This document shows, piece after piece, positions 1 to 9,049 of a stretch of 27,384 nt of DNA. Below the pieces are notes generated by a model. It ran no database searches. It was not told the DNA's origin and worked only from the letters and a program-made list of their open reading frames with translations. The translations under genes and the position numbers were made by a program. Each line of letters opens with the position of its first letter. The first letter of the stretch is position 1. This DNA is from a virus, in the IMG/VR virus record IMGVR_UViG_3300037189_002230, positions 1 through 27,384 of that record; one strand, written 5' to 3'.

Positions 1-1380
1 ATGGCTCGCAAGTTCCTTTCCGCTATCAAAGCACGCTTGTCCCACCCTAACTGGACAAGAATGCAAGTAGCATTCGGCCCACCAGGAGGATACAAGTCAG
101 ACTCGGCATCTTGGAGCGCCGATATGATTTACCTTGGCTCTGGACGGGATTCGGGTGAGAAAGACCCGACCGTACAGGCTCTTGGTTTTGGAAGCCAGAT
201 CTACGGCGCACGCGCCGATCTGATTATCCTCGACGATGTGGTGATGAACGCAAATGCCCATGAGTGGGAGAAGCAGCTGGAATGGCTGCAAAAGGATGTT
301 ATCACCCGATTGGGACGGCACGGAAAATTACTTGTGGTAGGAACCCGTGTCGCTCCCGTAGACCTTTATCGTCAGATACGGGATCCACAACAGTGGAGCG
401 GGGGCAAGAGCCCCTTTACTTATTTTGCCATGCCGGCAGTACTCGAATTCGACGAGAAGCCTGCCAACTGGAAAACTCTCTGGCCTAGGACTGATCGCCC
501 AGAAAATGAACGCGACGAGCCAGATGAGGACGGTCTCTACCAGAAATGGGATGGGCCAGCCCTGTACACCCGACGAGGAGAAGTTGCTCCGTCGGTTTGG
601 GCTATGGTCTATCAACAGGAAGACGTACAGGAAGATTCGATCTTCCCGCCAACCTGTGTAGCTGGATCGACCAACGGCATGAGAAAACGCGGCCCGCTAA
701 AACCGGGAACGCCAGGGCACCCCAAGCATGTTGAGGGTGCATATACGGTCATGGGACTTGACCCAGCCATGTCTGGTAATACGGGTGCTGTCATAGCAAC
801 CTACAACCGGGCCGACGGAAAGATCTACATTCTTGACTGTGTCAATATGACAGAGCCAAGCCCGTCCAAGATCCAGAACTTAATTGAAGACTGGGTAGAG
901 AAGTACCGTCCACAAGAACTTCGTATTGAAATCAACGCTCACCAGAAGGCATACGCTCTGGATGACAACCTAAGGAATTGGTTAGCACAATATGGGACGC
1001 AGCTCAACTCGCACTTTACTGGCAAGAATAAGTGGGACGTTAGTTTCGGTGTGGCTTCTATGGCAACTTTATTTGGCACCACTCGGGATAGTCGGTTCCA
1101 AGATAACAATCTTATTGAATTACCTTCGGTCGAAGGTTCAGAGGGGCTAAAGACCCTAACGCAACAGATGCTCACGTGGAGACCTGACACCAGGAACGCC
1201 ACAGATACTGTGATGGCGCTGTGGTTCTGTATCATTCGCATACGTGAACTGATGCAGCAGTCAACACGCATCGGCTCTTATAATAATAATAGATGGGCTA
1301 CGCGGGCACAACTAGCACAACGCGTTGCTATTAATGTTGATGAAGCTATTGCAGAACAATGGAACGAACTCTACGGATAA
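1..1380 (+). CDS. terL: terminase large subunit, 5'-truncated by the window edge
   Basis: This is the DNA-packaging motor: an ATPase joined to a headful nuclease that docks on the portal and cuts concatemeric DNA. The Walker B strand is visible as ADLIILDDV (Asp78-Asp79 of the part present), followed by a coupling segment LLVVGTR. The RNase H-like nuclease shows its acidic residues at Asp254 (in GLDPAMSG), Glu310 (in LRIEIN) and Asp402 (in ATDTVMALW). No Walker A P-loop is present, and 459 residues is about 100 short of a usual T7/N4-type terminase. The ATG at base 1 is therefore probably an internal Met, with the true start upstream. The C-terminus is intact and ends 10 bases before a small Lys-rich gene. 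Late operon, rightward. Confidence 0.92.
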   Translation: MARKFLSAIKARLSHPNWTRMQVAFGPPGGYKSDSASWSADMIYLGSGRDSGEKDPTVQALGFGSQIYGARADLIILDDVVMNANAHEWEKQLEWLQKDVITRLGRHGKLLVVGTRVAPVDLYRQIRDPQQWSGGKSPFTYFAMPAVLEFDEKPANWKTLWPRTDRPENERDEPDEDGLYQKWDGPALYTRRGEVAPSVWAMVYQQEDVQEDSIFPPTCVAGSTNGMRKRGPLKPGTPGHPKHVEGAYTVMGLDPAMSGNTGAVIATYNRADGKIYILDCVNMTEPSPSKIQNLIEDWVEKYRPQELRIEINAHQKAYALDDNLRNWLAQYGTQLNSHFTGKNKWDVSFGVASMATLFGTTRDSRFQDNNLIELPSVEGSEGLKTLTQQMLTWRPDTRNATDTVMALWFCIIRIRELMQQSTRIGSYNNNRWATRAQLAQRVAINVDEAIAEQWNELYG

Positions 1381-1389
1381 AGGATAAAA

Positions 1390-1554
1390 ATGGCAGATAC
1401 AACTAGAATGATTGGCCGTAAGGCAACTAAGTCTGACGTTATTAAGAATATCAAGAAAACCAAAAGTAAAGATTTGGGATTAGTAACCAAGATGCCAGCA
1501 CAAAACAAAATGATTGGCAAAAAGCTAGTACCAGTTAAGATTAAAAAGAAGTAA
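1390..1554 (+). CDS. tiny Lys-rich basic protein (54 aa)
   Basis: An ATG follows an AGGATAAAA ribosome-binding stretch placed straight after the terminase stop. The 54-residue product has about one third Lys/Arg and ends in IKKK. It contains two similar pieces, MIGRKATK near the start and MIGKKLVP near the end, which suggests a short internal duplication. No known domain is recognised. It sits between terminase and portal with its equally basic neighbour, so a virion or DNA-binding role is possible, but this is inference. The tight spacing and clean start-stop in the operon direction support it as a real gene. Confidence 0.6.
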   Translation: MADTTRMIGRKATKSDVIKNIKKTKSKDLGLVTKMPAQNKMIGKKLVPVKIKKK

Positions 1555-1562
1555 GGGACGAC

Positions 1563-1727
1563 ATGCCAGCTATTAAGAAAAAAGGATTAAACGATTTCCT
1601 TAAGCAGGGTAAGACACCACCTACTAAGGGCAAGAAGGCTCCGCCAGATTACGATGTAGTCGATAAGAGCATGGGTTATACTAAGCCAACCAAGAAGAAC
1701 CCACCAAAGAAGATTAAGAAGAAGTAA
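1563..1727 (+). CDS. tiny Lys/Pro-rich basic protein (54 aa)
   Basis: An ATG follows AAGGGACGAC, a good Shine-Dalgarno element eight bases after the previous stop. The product is 54 residues, very rich in Lys and Pro, and ends in KKIKKK like the gene before it. The same length, charge and C-terminal tail suggest the two are related or do the same job. A run DYDVVDKSMGY in the middle is the only non-basic part. No family is recognised. It could bind packaged DNA or the portal-terminase complex, but nothing in the sequence proves that. Confidence 0.6.
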   Translation: MPAIKKKGLNDFLKQGKTPPTKGKKAPPDYDVVDKSMGYTKPTKKNPPKKIKKK

Positions 1728-1735
1728 GGATTACT

Positions 1736-3526
1736 GTGGCATTATCAATGGAACAAATTGTAGCACGCGTCGAGGCGTTGCGCCATCGTGCACGCGCACG
1801 TGATGCTCGTTCTCTTGATGTGCTCTCAGTACGCCAGGGTCGCATCTCGGAGGTGTATCCAGACTTCTTTCCAGATGGCGTGGATCAAAACGTAGTAGCA
1901 AACTTTGTTGATATTGTAGCTCGTGACTTGTCAGAAGTTATGGCACCACTACCTGCAGTAAACTGCTCGACCGCAAATCAGACGTCTGATCGCGCTCGTA
2001 CATTTGCAGATCGACGAACAAGAATTGCTGCTAACTATTTCCGTAATTCAGATTTGCAAGTTCAGATGTATGCTGGCGCAGATCAATATATTACCTACGG
2101 TTTTGTTCCTTTCATCGTAGAGTTGGATGCTGAGGCCGGTCTTCCAAGAATCCGCATAGAGAATCCAATTGGATCTTACCCAGAGTTTGATCGTTTTGGA
2201 CGTTGCGTAGCATTTGCTAAGCGCTACATGATGAGCCTTGGTGAACTTGCAAGCCAATTCCCAGAGTATGATTATGTTATCCTTGGACAAGATGGTTACA
2301 AGCAGAACCTCAACTCTGAACTTGAATTGATCCGTTACTACGATAAAGATCAATCAGTAATCTTCCTCCCAGGACGAGATAACTTTATTTTGTCACAGGC
2401 AAAGAACCCAATTGGCAAGATGATGGTTGTTGTCGCTAAGCGACCAACCGTTGATGGCGAAATGCGCGGACAGTTTGATGATGTCCTTGGCATTCAGTTG
2501 CTTCGCAATCGCTTTGCACTTCTTGCTATGGAAGCAGCAGAGAAGAGCGTACAGGCTCCAATCGTATTGCCATCAGATGTACAAGAGTTGCAACTTGGCG
2601 GAGACGCAATTATTCGCACAGCAAATCCAGCTGGCGTACGTCGCGTAGAACTTTCGCTACCACAAGGTGCATTTACCGAGCAAGAACTTCTCAATCAAGA
2701 ACTTCGTGTCGGTACCCGTTACCCAGAAGGTCGTACTGGAAACATTGATGCTTCTGTAATTACAGGCCAAGGCGTACAAGCACTTATGGGTGCGTTTGAT
2801 ACGCAAGTAAAGAGCGCACAGGCAATCTTTGCTAAGGCCCTTACAGATATCATGGCACTTTGCTTTGAAGCCGACGAGAAGATATTTAACTTTGAAAAGA
2901 CAATTCGTGGTGTAGACGCAGGCGCACCGTACGAAGTAACCTACACACCATCAAAAGACATTAAGGGTGATTACTCGTCTGATGTTCGTTATGGTATGTT
3001 GGCAGGTCTTAACCCAGCACAAGGTCTTATCTTTATGCTACAAGCGCTTGGTGGTAAATTAATCTCCAAGGATATGGCAATGCGTGAACTTCCATTTGGA
3101 GTTAACGTAACCCAAGAGCAAGAGAAGATCGAAATTGAAGACATGCGCTCATCGCTTATGGCTTCGCTACAAGCTTATACACAGGCCATCCCACAGATGG
3201 CAGCATCAGGCGGGGACGCTTCTGAAGTGGTTCGGAAAATCGCAGCCGTTATCAAGGCTCGACAAAAAGGCAAGGCACTAGAAGATGTCGTTGAAGATAT
3301 CTTTGCTCCGCCTCCACCACCCGAACAACAAGTTCCTCCTACTGGTGAAGCATCTGCGGTTGAGCAACCGTCCCCTGCTCCCGGCTCCCCAGTAGGAGGC
3401 GCTCTTCCTCCTGAAATGGGAGCACAACAAGGGCCACCAGATATTCAAAGCCTCCTTTCTAGTTTAACTGGAGCTGGTGAAGCAAACGCAAGTGTAAGAA
3501 CAATCAATCGACGACAGGTAGGATAA
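1736..3526 (+). CDS. portal protein
   Basis: The portal is the dodecameric ring at the capsid vertex through which DNA enters and leaves, and it nucleates head assembly. The call rests on its place after terminase, its length of 596 residues, and the pattern of a mixed alpha/beta N-terminal wing followed by a long helical stem (about residues 330-385, around TGQGVQALMGAFDTQVKSAQ). The C-terminal 80 residues are a Pro/Gln/Gly-rich tail with PPPPP, likely disordered. The start is GTG: AAGGA lies five bases upstream, whereas the first ATG, four codons in, would have worse spacing. It ends one base before the next gene. Confidence 0.85.
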   Translation: MALSMEQIVARVEALRHRARARDARSLDVLSVRQGRISEVYPDFFPDGVDQNVVANFVDIVARDLSEVMAPLPAVNCSTANQTSDRARTFADRRTRIAANYFRNSDLQVQMYAGADQYITYGFVPFIVELDAEAGLPRIRIENPIGSYPEFDRFGRCVAFAKRYMMSLGELASQFPEYDYVILGQDGYKQNLNSELELIRYYDKDQSVIFLPGRDNFILSQAKNPIGKMMVVVAKRPTVDGEMRGQFDDVLGIQLLRNRFALLAMEAAEKSVQAPIVLPSDVQELQLGGDAIIRTANPAGVRRVELSLPQGAFTEQELLNQELRVGTRYPEGRTGNIDASVITGQGVQALMGAFDTQVKSAQAIFAKALTDIMALCFEADEKIFNFEKTIRGVDAGAPYEVTYTPSKDIKGDYSSDVRYGMLAGLNPAQGLIFMLQALGGKLISKDMAMRELPFGVNVTQEQEKIEIEDMRSSLMASLQAYTQAIPQMAASGGDASEVVRKIAAVIKARQKGKALEDVVEDIFAPPPPPEQQVPPTGEASAVEQPSPAPGSPVGGALPPEMGAQQGPPDIQSLLSSLTGAGEANASVRTINRRQVG

Positions 3527-3527
3527 T

Positions 3528-3773
3528 ATGTCAGGGGACGCACTATCAAAGAAGATTGAACAAGCTTTAGATATTATAGCAAAACAAGACCCAGATGCCA
3601 AGCACCAAGTCTGTACTGGGTGGATACTCATTAGTGAGTGGTCTGATTTTAGCGGAGATAAGTTTATCGCTACGGAACTCAGTGATGGTCTAGCACCCTG
3701 GACAGCAATTGGCATGATGTATTACTCTATTGAAAATGATATTTACGGAAATGAGGAAGACGATGACAGTTGA
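3528..3773 (+). CDS. hypothetical small acidic protein (81 aa)
   Basis: The ATG lies one base after the portal stop, with GTAGGATA as ribosome-binding site inside the portal gene. The 81-residue product begins with an amphipathic helix (KKIEQALDIIAKQDPDAKH), continues with Trp-containing beta-like sequence (GWILISEWSD), and ends in the acidic tail EEDDDS. No signal peptide or membrane segment is seen. It is not recognised. Its position between portal and the large virion proteins suggests a head or assembly role. Its end overlaps the next gene by 11 bases, indicating translational coupling. Confidence 0.75.
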   Translation: MSGDALSKKIEQALDIIAKQDPDAKHQVCTGWILISEWSDFSGDKFIATELSDGLAPWTAIGMMYYSIENDIYGNEEDDDS

Positions 3774-4221
3774 TCCACGTGGTGGCTTCCGACCAACTGC
3801 ACCTCAAAATAGTCCAACAAATGTATCTGCCACTGGTGGAGACGGACAAAGTGGACGTGCTACACAACCAGCTCGCTATATGCCAGGACTTGGTTATGGT
3901 AAAGGCAAAGAGCAAATGGAACAACAGACTGGCGCAACTATTGCTGGCAATCCAGTTGCAGCAGCTGCACCATCAGCAGCCACGCCCCCAACTATTCCTT
4001 CAACTATTGGTTTATTTGAACCCACACAGCGTCCAGATGAGCCATTAACTGCAGGAATGGATTTTGGCCCAGGGCCAGATTCAAGTATTCTTGGCGTACC
4101 AAATTTACCAAAGGATCCAGATCCAGCAGTTGCTGCTATTCAAACATTATATTTACAAAATCCACGTAATGAGGATCTACGCCTTATCGTACAATCATTG
4201 CAGGATGAAGGTAGACTGTGA
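3763..4221 (+). CDS. hypothetical Pro/Ala-rich virion-region protein (152 aa)
   Basis: The frame is open from a TTG at 3730, but the ATG at 3763 is chosen because GAGGAA lies four bases before it. This gives 152 residues. The first 110 are low-complexity Gly/Pro/Gln/Ala sequence, likely unstructured. The last 40 contain a compact helical piece (PDPAVAAIQTLYLQNPRNED). The charged ordered C-terminus after a flexible arm would suit a linker or assembly protein. The function is unknown. It overlaps the previous gene by 11 bases, and its stop overlaps the GTG of the next gene by three bases (GTGA), so the three genes are translationally coupled. Confidence 0.7.
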   Translation: MTVDPRGGFRPTAPQNSPTNVSATGGDGQSGRATQPARYMPGLGYGKGKEQMEQQTGATIAGNPVAAAAPSAATPPTIPSTIGLFEPTQRPDEPLTAGMDFGPGPDSSILGVPNLPKDPDPAVAAIQTLYLQNPRNEDLRLIVQSLQDEGRL

Positions 4222-7200
4222 GTGTTTACCCTAAATATAAGAAGGATGCAAATGGCCTTCCTATTGTTGAGGGTGTCAAGGCTCTAACTCCAGCTAAAGG
4301 GACAGAGCCGTTACAGATACCATCAAGTTTTAATCCAGATCTTGCTAAGGATATTGTTTCCAAAAATTCTGGAATATCTGCCGGCACCGCTTACGCCATG
4401 TCATCTTTTGATATTAAGGGTGATGATGAGTTAGCTCGCAAGATTGCTGAAATTGATAAGCAAACTAAAGAGCAACGCAAGCGTAATCAAATGAAAGAAG
4501 CACAAGACAAGGCAACTGCAGACTTCAACAACAGTCTTCGTGGACGAGCATGGACTGGTCTTAAGGCACTTACTCGCGGTCTTGGTGTGGTAGCATTCAC
4601 CCCCGTAGAAATTATTAATTCAGCGACAAGAAATGCCGCTCTTCAACTTTCCACAATGAAGAATCCTAATGCCTATACCAAAGAGCAAAAGGATAAAATT
4701 ATACGTGGCGGTGCCATTAATGATCTCAACGAATTAACAATCTTTCAAATTGGCAAGCAACTAATCAATGAGGGACGCATTGATATAGGCAATGGCTTTT
4801 TTGCTAGTGAGACAATGGGTGCTGGGTTTAAAGCACGTCAAGCAGCAATCAATACTTTTAATGTAGCATTAAAGGACAAAGACGGCAATCCTGTTAAGGA
4901 TAAAGAAGGTCGTCCAGTACTTCGTCCATACACTGTTGCTACTCCACTTGCTTGGGTATTAACTGGTGGGCATCCAGAAAGTCGAGCCGGTGCAGTTATT
5001 GATGCTATTGGCGAACTTGCAGTATCTTTTTATGCAGATCCTGTTAGTAAATGGGGTAAAGTTGCTAGAGCAGCAAAACTTGCGAAAGCAGAAGAACGTA
5101 CCGTCAAGGGTGTTGCATCCGCTAAAGATGCAGTTAAAGCCCAAGAAGTACAAAAGCAATTGGCTGACACAGCAAAAGCAATCCAAGATGCCAAGGACGA
5201 CCTATTCAAAATATCTCAGTCTACAGCTCCAGTCAAAACTATTAACCAAGCGCGCTCTAGAATCCAAGATCTTATTGAAAAAGAAGTTAAACTCAAAGAC
5301 GAGTTTGGCAACTTAAAATATGATGCTGATGCAATTACTGGATTTCTTTCTAAAGATAGTTTGACACCACTTATTGATGAAATAGCAAAGACTGATGATG
5401 CTGCAGAGATCTGGCGTTTATCTAATAAAAAAATAGATATCAGTATCGCAGATGAATTAGCTAATGCTAAAACACAAGAAGAAGTTATTGGTGTATTTGC
5501 ACGTAATATTCTTGGAGCAGAATCTAAGGTTCTTACTGCAGAAGAAAGAGCTAGATCATTAGCACTTGGCGCACTTGAGTCTGGTGGACTTGGCGCGACA
5601 ACTGTAGGCCGAGCAGTCAAAGCTATTCCAGGATCAACAAAGGTTGCTAAAGGCGTATCTACTGTAACAGGTAAGGCTCTTACTGGTGCTTCAGCAGCTA
5701 CCAAGGCACGCGCACCCTGGCTACATGACTTTGTTTCCAGAACCGCTGCAAGCTACAATACTATTATTCCTCGTGGAGCTATGGTTCACAGAGGCGATCG
5801 ATCAGCTCTTGTAGAAGCAGCTGACTCATGGATGGCTGTTGGCCGCGTAAGTCTTGAGAAGCGTAACCAAATTATTAATTCTATCATTACCGCCACTGAT
5901 GATTCGACAGCAGCTTTCAATGCTACTGGAAAAGCCTTTGATGCTGTATATGAAGCAGCTGCTGCTCGTGGTGTTCCAAAAAGAATTCTAGATAAAGTAT
6001 ACGAAGAAACTCGATTCTTCAAAAAAGCCGAAGAAGAAATGTCCGTATACTGGGCAAGCCGTCAAATGGATGGCAGCGCCATAGATGTTGGATTAGCAAA
6101 CGGTAAAAATATCCGCCTACACAGCTCACACCTAGATTCAGAATTTCTTAACTCACATGTATATTTTCCACCAGCAGACGACTTAATGAAGTTAATTGGT
6201 GTTGTGGAAAGATACGGCACTGGTGCTGGTCGTCTCGCTGCGGATGCGGCAGATTTGCTTATTAGCAATTTCTGGAAGAAGTCGGTTCTTGTCCGTCCAG
6301 CGTTTATTGTACGTAATATTATGGAAGAACAAATCCGCGTATTTGGAACTGGACACGTATCGTTCTACAATAATCCTCTTGTTGCTATGGGAATGTGGTT
6401 AGGCAAGCCAGAAGGTGGAGCATTCCGCAGACTGATGTCACGCTTTGATCCAGTCAAGAATACTGTTTATGGTAGTAACTTCAGAGGTGTTGATCTAGTA
6501 GAAGATCTATCGGATGAAGCAGCAGCTGTAGCTCTTAAGAATCAATACATTGACTTTATGGCAGCATTTAACTATGGTGCTACAGATGACCAACTTGGTA
6601 AAATTATTAGCAAGATGGACTATGTCACAAAGCGATTTGGCGAGAATGGCTGGTGGGATGGATTTGCTAGCCAAGTTCAAATCTTAAGCAATAGTAAGAT
6701 TGCTAGTCTTGTAGCTAAGGTAGATCCAAACGACGCTAAAGCAGTAGACGATTTAGTACGACGCTTAACAGAGGGTGATTCAAAAAATATTTGGGAGTCT
6801 TTTGTTAAGTCGCTTGTCAAAGAAAATCAAGTTGCCGATCTTCTAAACCCTGCTAACGCTAAGATATTTTTGTTTGAATCTCCCAACTCCATCAATGCGC
6901 GTATTGAAGAACTAGCTGGTGGATTATCAACAGTTCGATCGCTTATTGCAAATGGTTCAGTAAAGGTCGGGGATAAGGTAATTACAATTCCTCGGGTAAT
7001 CGATGAAGCCGCTAGCAACATCTCTAAGGGGATGGCAAAAAAACTTGATACGAATCAAGTGTTCGGCGAGACACTTTTAGAAGCTTTTGGTAAACTTGGT
7101 AAATGGGATAATGTGCCACTTACCGTGCCAAGAAAGCGCGTCATTAAGACTGGTCGCAAGAATCAAGATAGTGCAATTGCTAGCAAGATTGACGGGTTCT

Positions 7201-9047
7201 TTAGCATTGCAGTTGGTTTTGAAAAGCGTACCACTATGGGGCCGGAATGGCGCATGACCTACTGGGATACAGTTGGTCGCTATTCCAAGCTTCTTGATAG
7301 CGATTCTCTTACCAAGCTAAAAGCTGGGATGGACGCAGATCTTAAAGAGATCACCAATACCAGGGGAATTAAGATAGGCGCAAGCCACCCAACCTATGGC
7401 AAAATTAAAGAGGCCAAGGGAACTGGTGCAATGACTCTTGATGAGATACACGAGATTGCATCTACTGAAGCAAGTCGCAAGGTAGCTACACTATTTTATA
7501 ACGCTAGTGAACGCAGGTTGCTATTTCATCAACTGCGTCTCATCATGCCATTCGGACAAGCATGGGCCGATACTCTGGTGAACTGGACAAAGATTGCATT
7601 TGACAATCCAGATAAGGTTTATTCTATAGCACGTAGCGCTAGTTGGTTGAACAAGCCAGCATCTGGATCTATTTATGGATTAACAGATGCTAGAGATTAC
7701 TACGATCCAAATCAAGGATTCTTTTACAATGATCCTCAATACAATGCTCGTAGATTCTTTGTTCCATTCCAGGCAATGCCAATGAATGTTGCAGCTAATC
7801 TAAAAGCTGGTAAAGGATTCTCAGTACAAGGCCCGTTCGCTGCATCAGCAGATCCAATGAGCGTTAACTTCGCACTTCAAGGCAACGGAATTCTACCTGG
7901 TGTAGGCCCTGGAGTCACTGTTCCATTTGAGACATTAAACCTCATGGGATTAAACCCAACAAAGAAGTTACCACTTTCTGTGCAGTCCGCTATTAATAGT
8001 TATCTTTATCCATATGGTGCTCCAGATATCCAGAATAAAGGTCTTGTTGAGGGTAGTTTATTCAGCAACAACTGGTCACGTATTCTTGGTAGCATAGCAA
8101 AGCGTGAGGAAACATATGCCTCTGCATTTGCTCCCACAATGGGATACCTAGCCCAAAGCGGTGACTACAATATGGATGACGTTGAAGATCAAGGTCGTCT
8201 GGTTCGGGATACGCATTCATTCGCACAGTGGTTCACATTAATGCGTGGTTTAACTGGTGCGTTATCACCAACTCCAGTAGCTATTATACCTACTGCGATA
8301 GCAAAAGATAGGACTGGAGACACGCAGTTAGCTGCTACTTTGTATAAAGATTTCAATGATATGCGTGTTCAAAACGTAGACCCTAACAAGGCTTATGCAG
8401 AGTTCATGGACTTGTACGGCCCAGAAGCTATCTATGCTGTAATAGGCAAGACAAGTGGTGGCCCTACAAACTTAGCTACCTATGAGCTTATCAATCAGGA
8501 TCCATCAGTTCTTGACGAGTACAAAGATACATTCTCTTTCTTCTACCCATATGGTGGATTTTCCAAGGAAATGTACAACTGGTCAAAGATCAACCAGTCC
8601 AAGAAGTATCTAACACCTAATGAGATTATGCAGAAGGTTACAAACATTAGATACTACGCGGCAAAGGATAGACTCGCAGCCAGAGCTGCAGCAGAGGGAT
8701 GGAGCCAAGAGCGCTTTGACGCTGGCAATTCAGAACTCAAGAAGTCTTATGATATCACTGGTCGTGAGGTCAAAGTTGACTTTACCAAGAAAGATCGTGT
8801 AATTGCGCAGTTAGAACAAGCTGCAATGGATCCACGATTTGATGACTCTGATGCTGTAGCTGGCTTGAGAGATTATCTATTGCTCCGTAACACAGCCATT
8901 GAGGCTAGTGGTATGAAGGGTCTTAAGAATAAGGCATCACTGCCACAACGTAAATGGCTTGCAGATCAAGCAGTTGAAATCCTTAAGAGAAATCCAGAAT
9001 TTACAAATCTATACTATAGCGTCTTTGCTAGAGAATTGAAGGGATAG
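4218..9047 (+). CDS. giant virion protein (1609 aa), putative internal/ejection protein
   Basis: GTG start, coupled to the preceding stop. The 1609-residue product is the largest in the window. Residues 1-110 are charged. Residues 110-290 hold hydrophobic helices (TGLKALTRGLGVVAFTPVE and similar). Residues 280-470 are Ala/Lys-rich and coiled-coil-like. A hydrophobic patch near 684 contains VRPAFIVRNIMEEQIRVFG, and patches near 1100-1200 contain LIMPFGQAWADTL and RRFFVPFQAMPMN. There is no signal peptide and no clear enzyme motif. Its size and mix of coiled-coil and membrane-like segments suit a podoviral internal protein ejected with the DNA, as T7 gp16 is, but it lies between portal and scaffold. 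A tape measure is unlikely because no tail-tube or assembly genes accompany it. It resembles, from memory, large proteins of aquatic podoviruses with polyvalent-protein-associated domains. Confidence 0.8.
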   Translation: MSVYPKYKKDANGLPIVEGVKALTPAKGTEPLQIPSSFNPDLAKDIVSKNSGISAGTAYAMSSFDIKGDDELARKIAEIDKQTKEQRKRNQMKEAQDKATADFNNSLRGRAWTGLKALTRGLGVVAFTPVEIINSATRNAALQLSTMKNPNAYTKEQKDKIIRGGAINDLNELTIFQIGKQLINEGRIDIGNGFFASETMGAGFKARQAAINTFNVALKDKDGNPVKDKEGRPVLRPYTVATPLAWVLTGGHPESRAGAVIDAIGELAVSFYADPVSKWGKVARAAKLAKAEERTVKGVASAKDAVKAQEVQKQLADTAKAIQDAKDDLFKISQSTAPVKTINQARSRIQDLIEKEVKLKDEFGNLKYDADAITGFLSKDSLTPLIDEIAKTDDAAEIWRLSNKKIDISIADELANAKTQEEVIGVFARNILGAESKVLTAEERARSLALGALESGGLGATTVGRAVKAIPGSTKVAKGVSTVTGKALTGASAATKARAPWLHDFVSRTAASYNTIIPRGAMVHRGDRSALVEAADSWMAVGRVSLEKRNQIINSIITATDDSTAAFNATGKAFDAVYEAAAARGVPKRILDKVYEETRFFKKAEEEMSVYWASRQMDGSAIDVGLANGKNIRLHSSHLDSEFLNSHVYFPPADDLMKLIGVVERYGTGAGRLAADAADLLISNFWKKSVLVRPAFIVRNIMEEQIRVFGTGHVSFYNNPLVAMGMWLGKPEGGAFRRLMSRFDPVKNTVYGSNFRGVDLVEDLSDEAAAVALKNQYIDFMAAFNYGATDDQLGKIISKMDYVTKRFGENGWWDGFASQVQILSNSKIASLVAKVDPNDAKAVDDLVRRLTEGDSKNIWESFVKSLVKENQVADLLNPANAKIFLFESPNSINARIEELAGGLSTVRSLIANGSVKVGDKVITIPRVIDEAASNISKGMAKKLDTNQVFGETLLEAFGKLGKWDNVPLTVPRKRVIKTGRKNQDSAIASKIDGFFSIAVGFEKRTTMGPEWRMTYWDTVGRYSKLLDSDSLTKLKAGMDADLKEITNTRGIKIGASHPTYGKIKEAKGTGAMTLDEIHEIASTEASRKVATLFYNASERRLLFHQLRLIMPFGQAWADTLVNWTKIAFDNPDKVYSIARSASWLNKPASGSIYGLTDARDYYDPNQGFFYNDPQYNARRFFVPFQAMPMNVAANLKAGKGFSVQGPFAASADPMSVNFALQGNGILPGVGPGVTVPFETLNLMGLNPTKKLPLSVQSAINSYLYPYGAPDIQNKGLVEGSLFSNNWSRILGSIAKREETYASAFAPTMGYLAQSGDYNMDDVEDQGRLVRDTHSFAQWFTLMRGLTGALSPTPVAIIPTAIAKDRTGDTQLAATLYKDFNDMRVQNVDPNKAYAEFMDLYGPEAIYAVIGKTSGGPTNLATYELINQDPSVLDEYKDTFSFFYPYGGFSKEMYNWSKINQSKKYLTPNEIMQKVTNIRYYAAKDRLAARAAAEGWSQERFDAGNSELKKSYDITGREVKVDFTKKDRVIAQLEQAAMDPRFDDSDAVAGLRDYLLLRNTAIEASGMKGLKNKASLPQRKWLADQAVEILKRNPEFTNLYYSVFARELKG

Positions 9048-9049
9048 CG

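Noticed and set aside
1-1380. Complete terminase starting at base 1
   Set aside because: The Walker A ATP-binding loop is absent and the product is about 100 residues short, so the start lies upstream of the window.
4218-9047. Tape-measure protein of a long-tailed phage
   Set aside because: The gene lies between portal and scaffold, without tail-tube, tail-assembly frameshift or distal-tail genes anywhere in the window.
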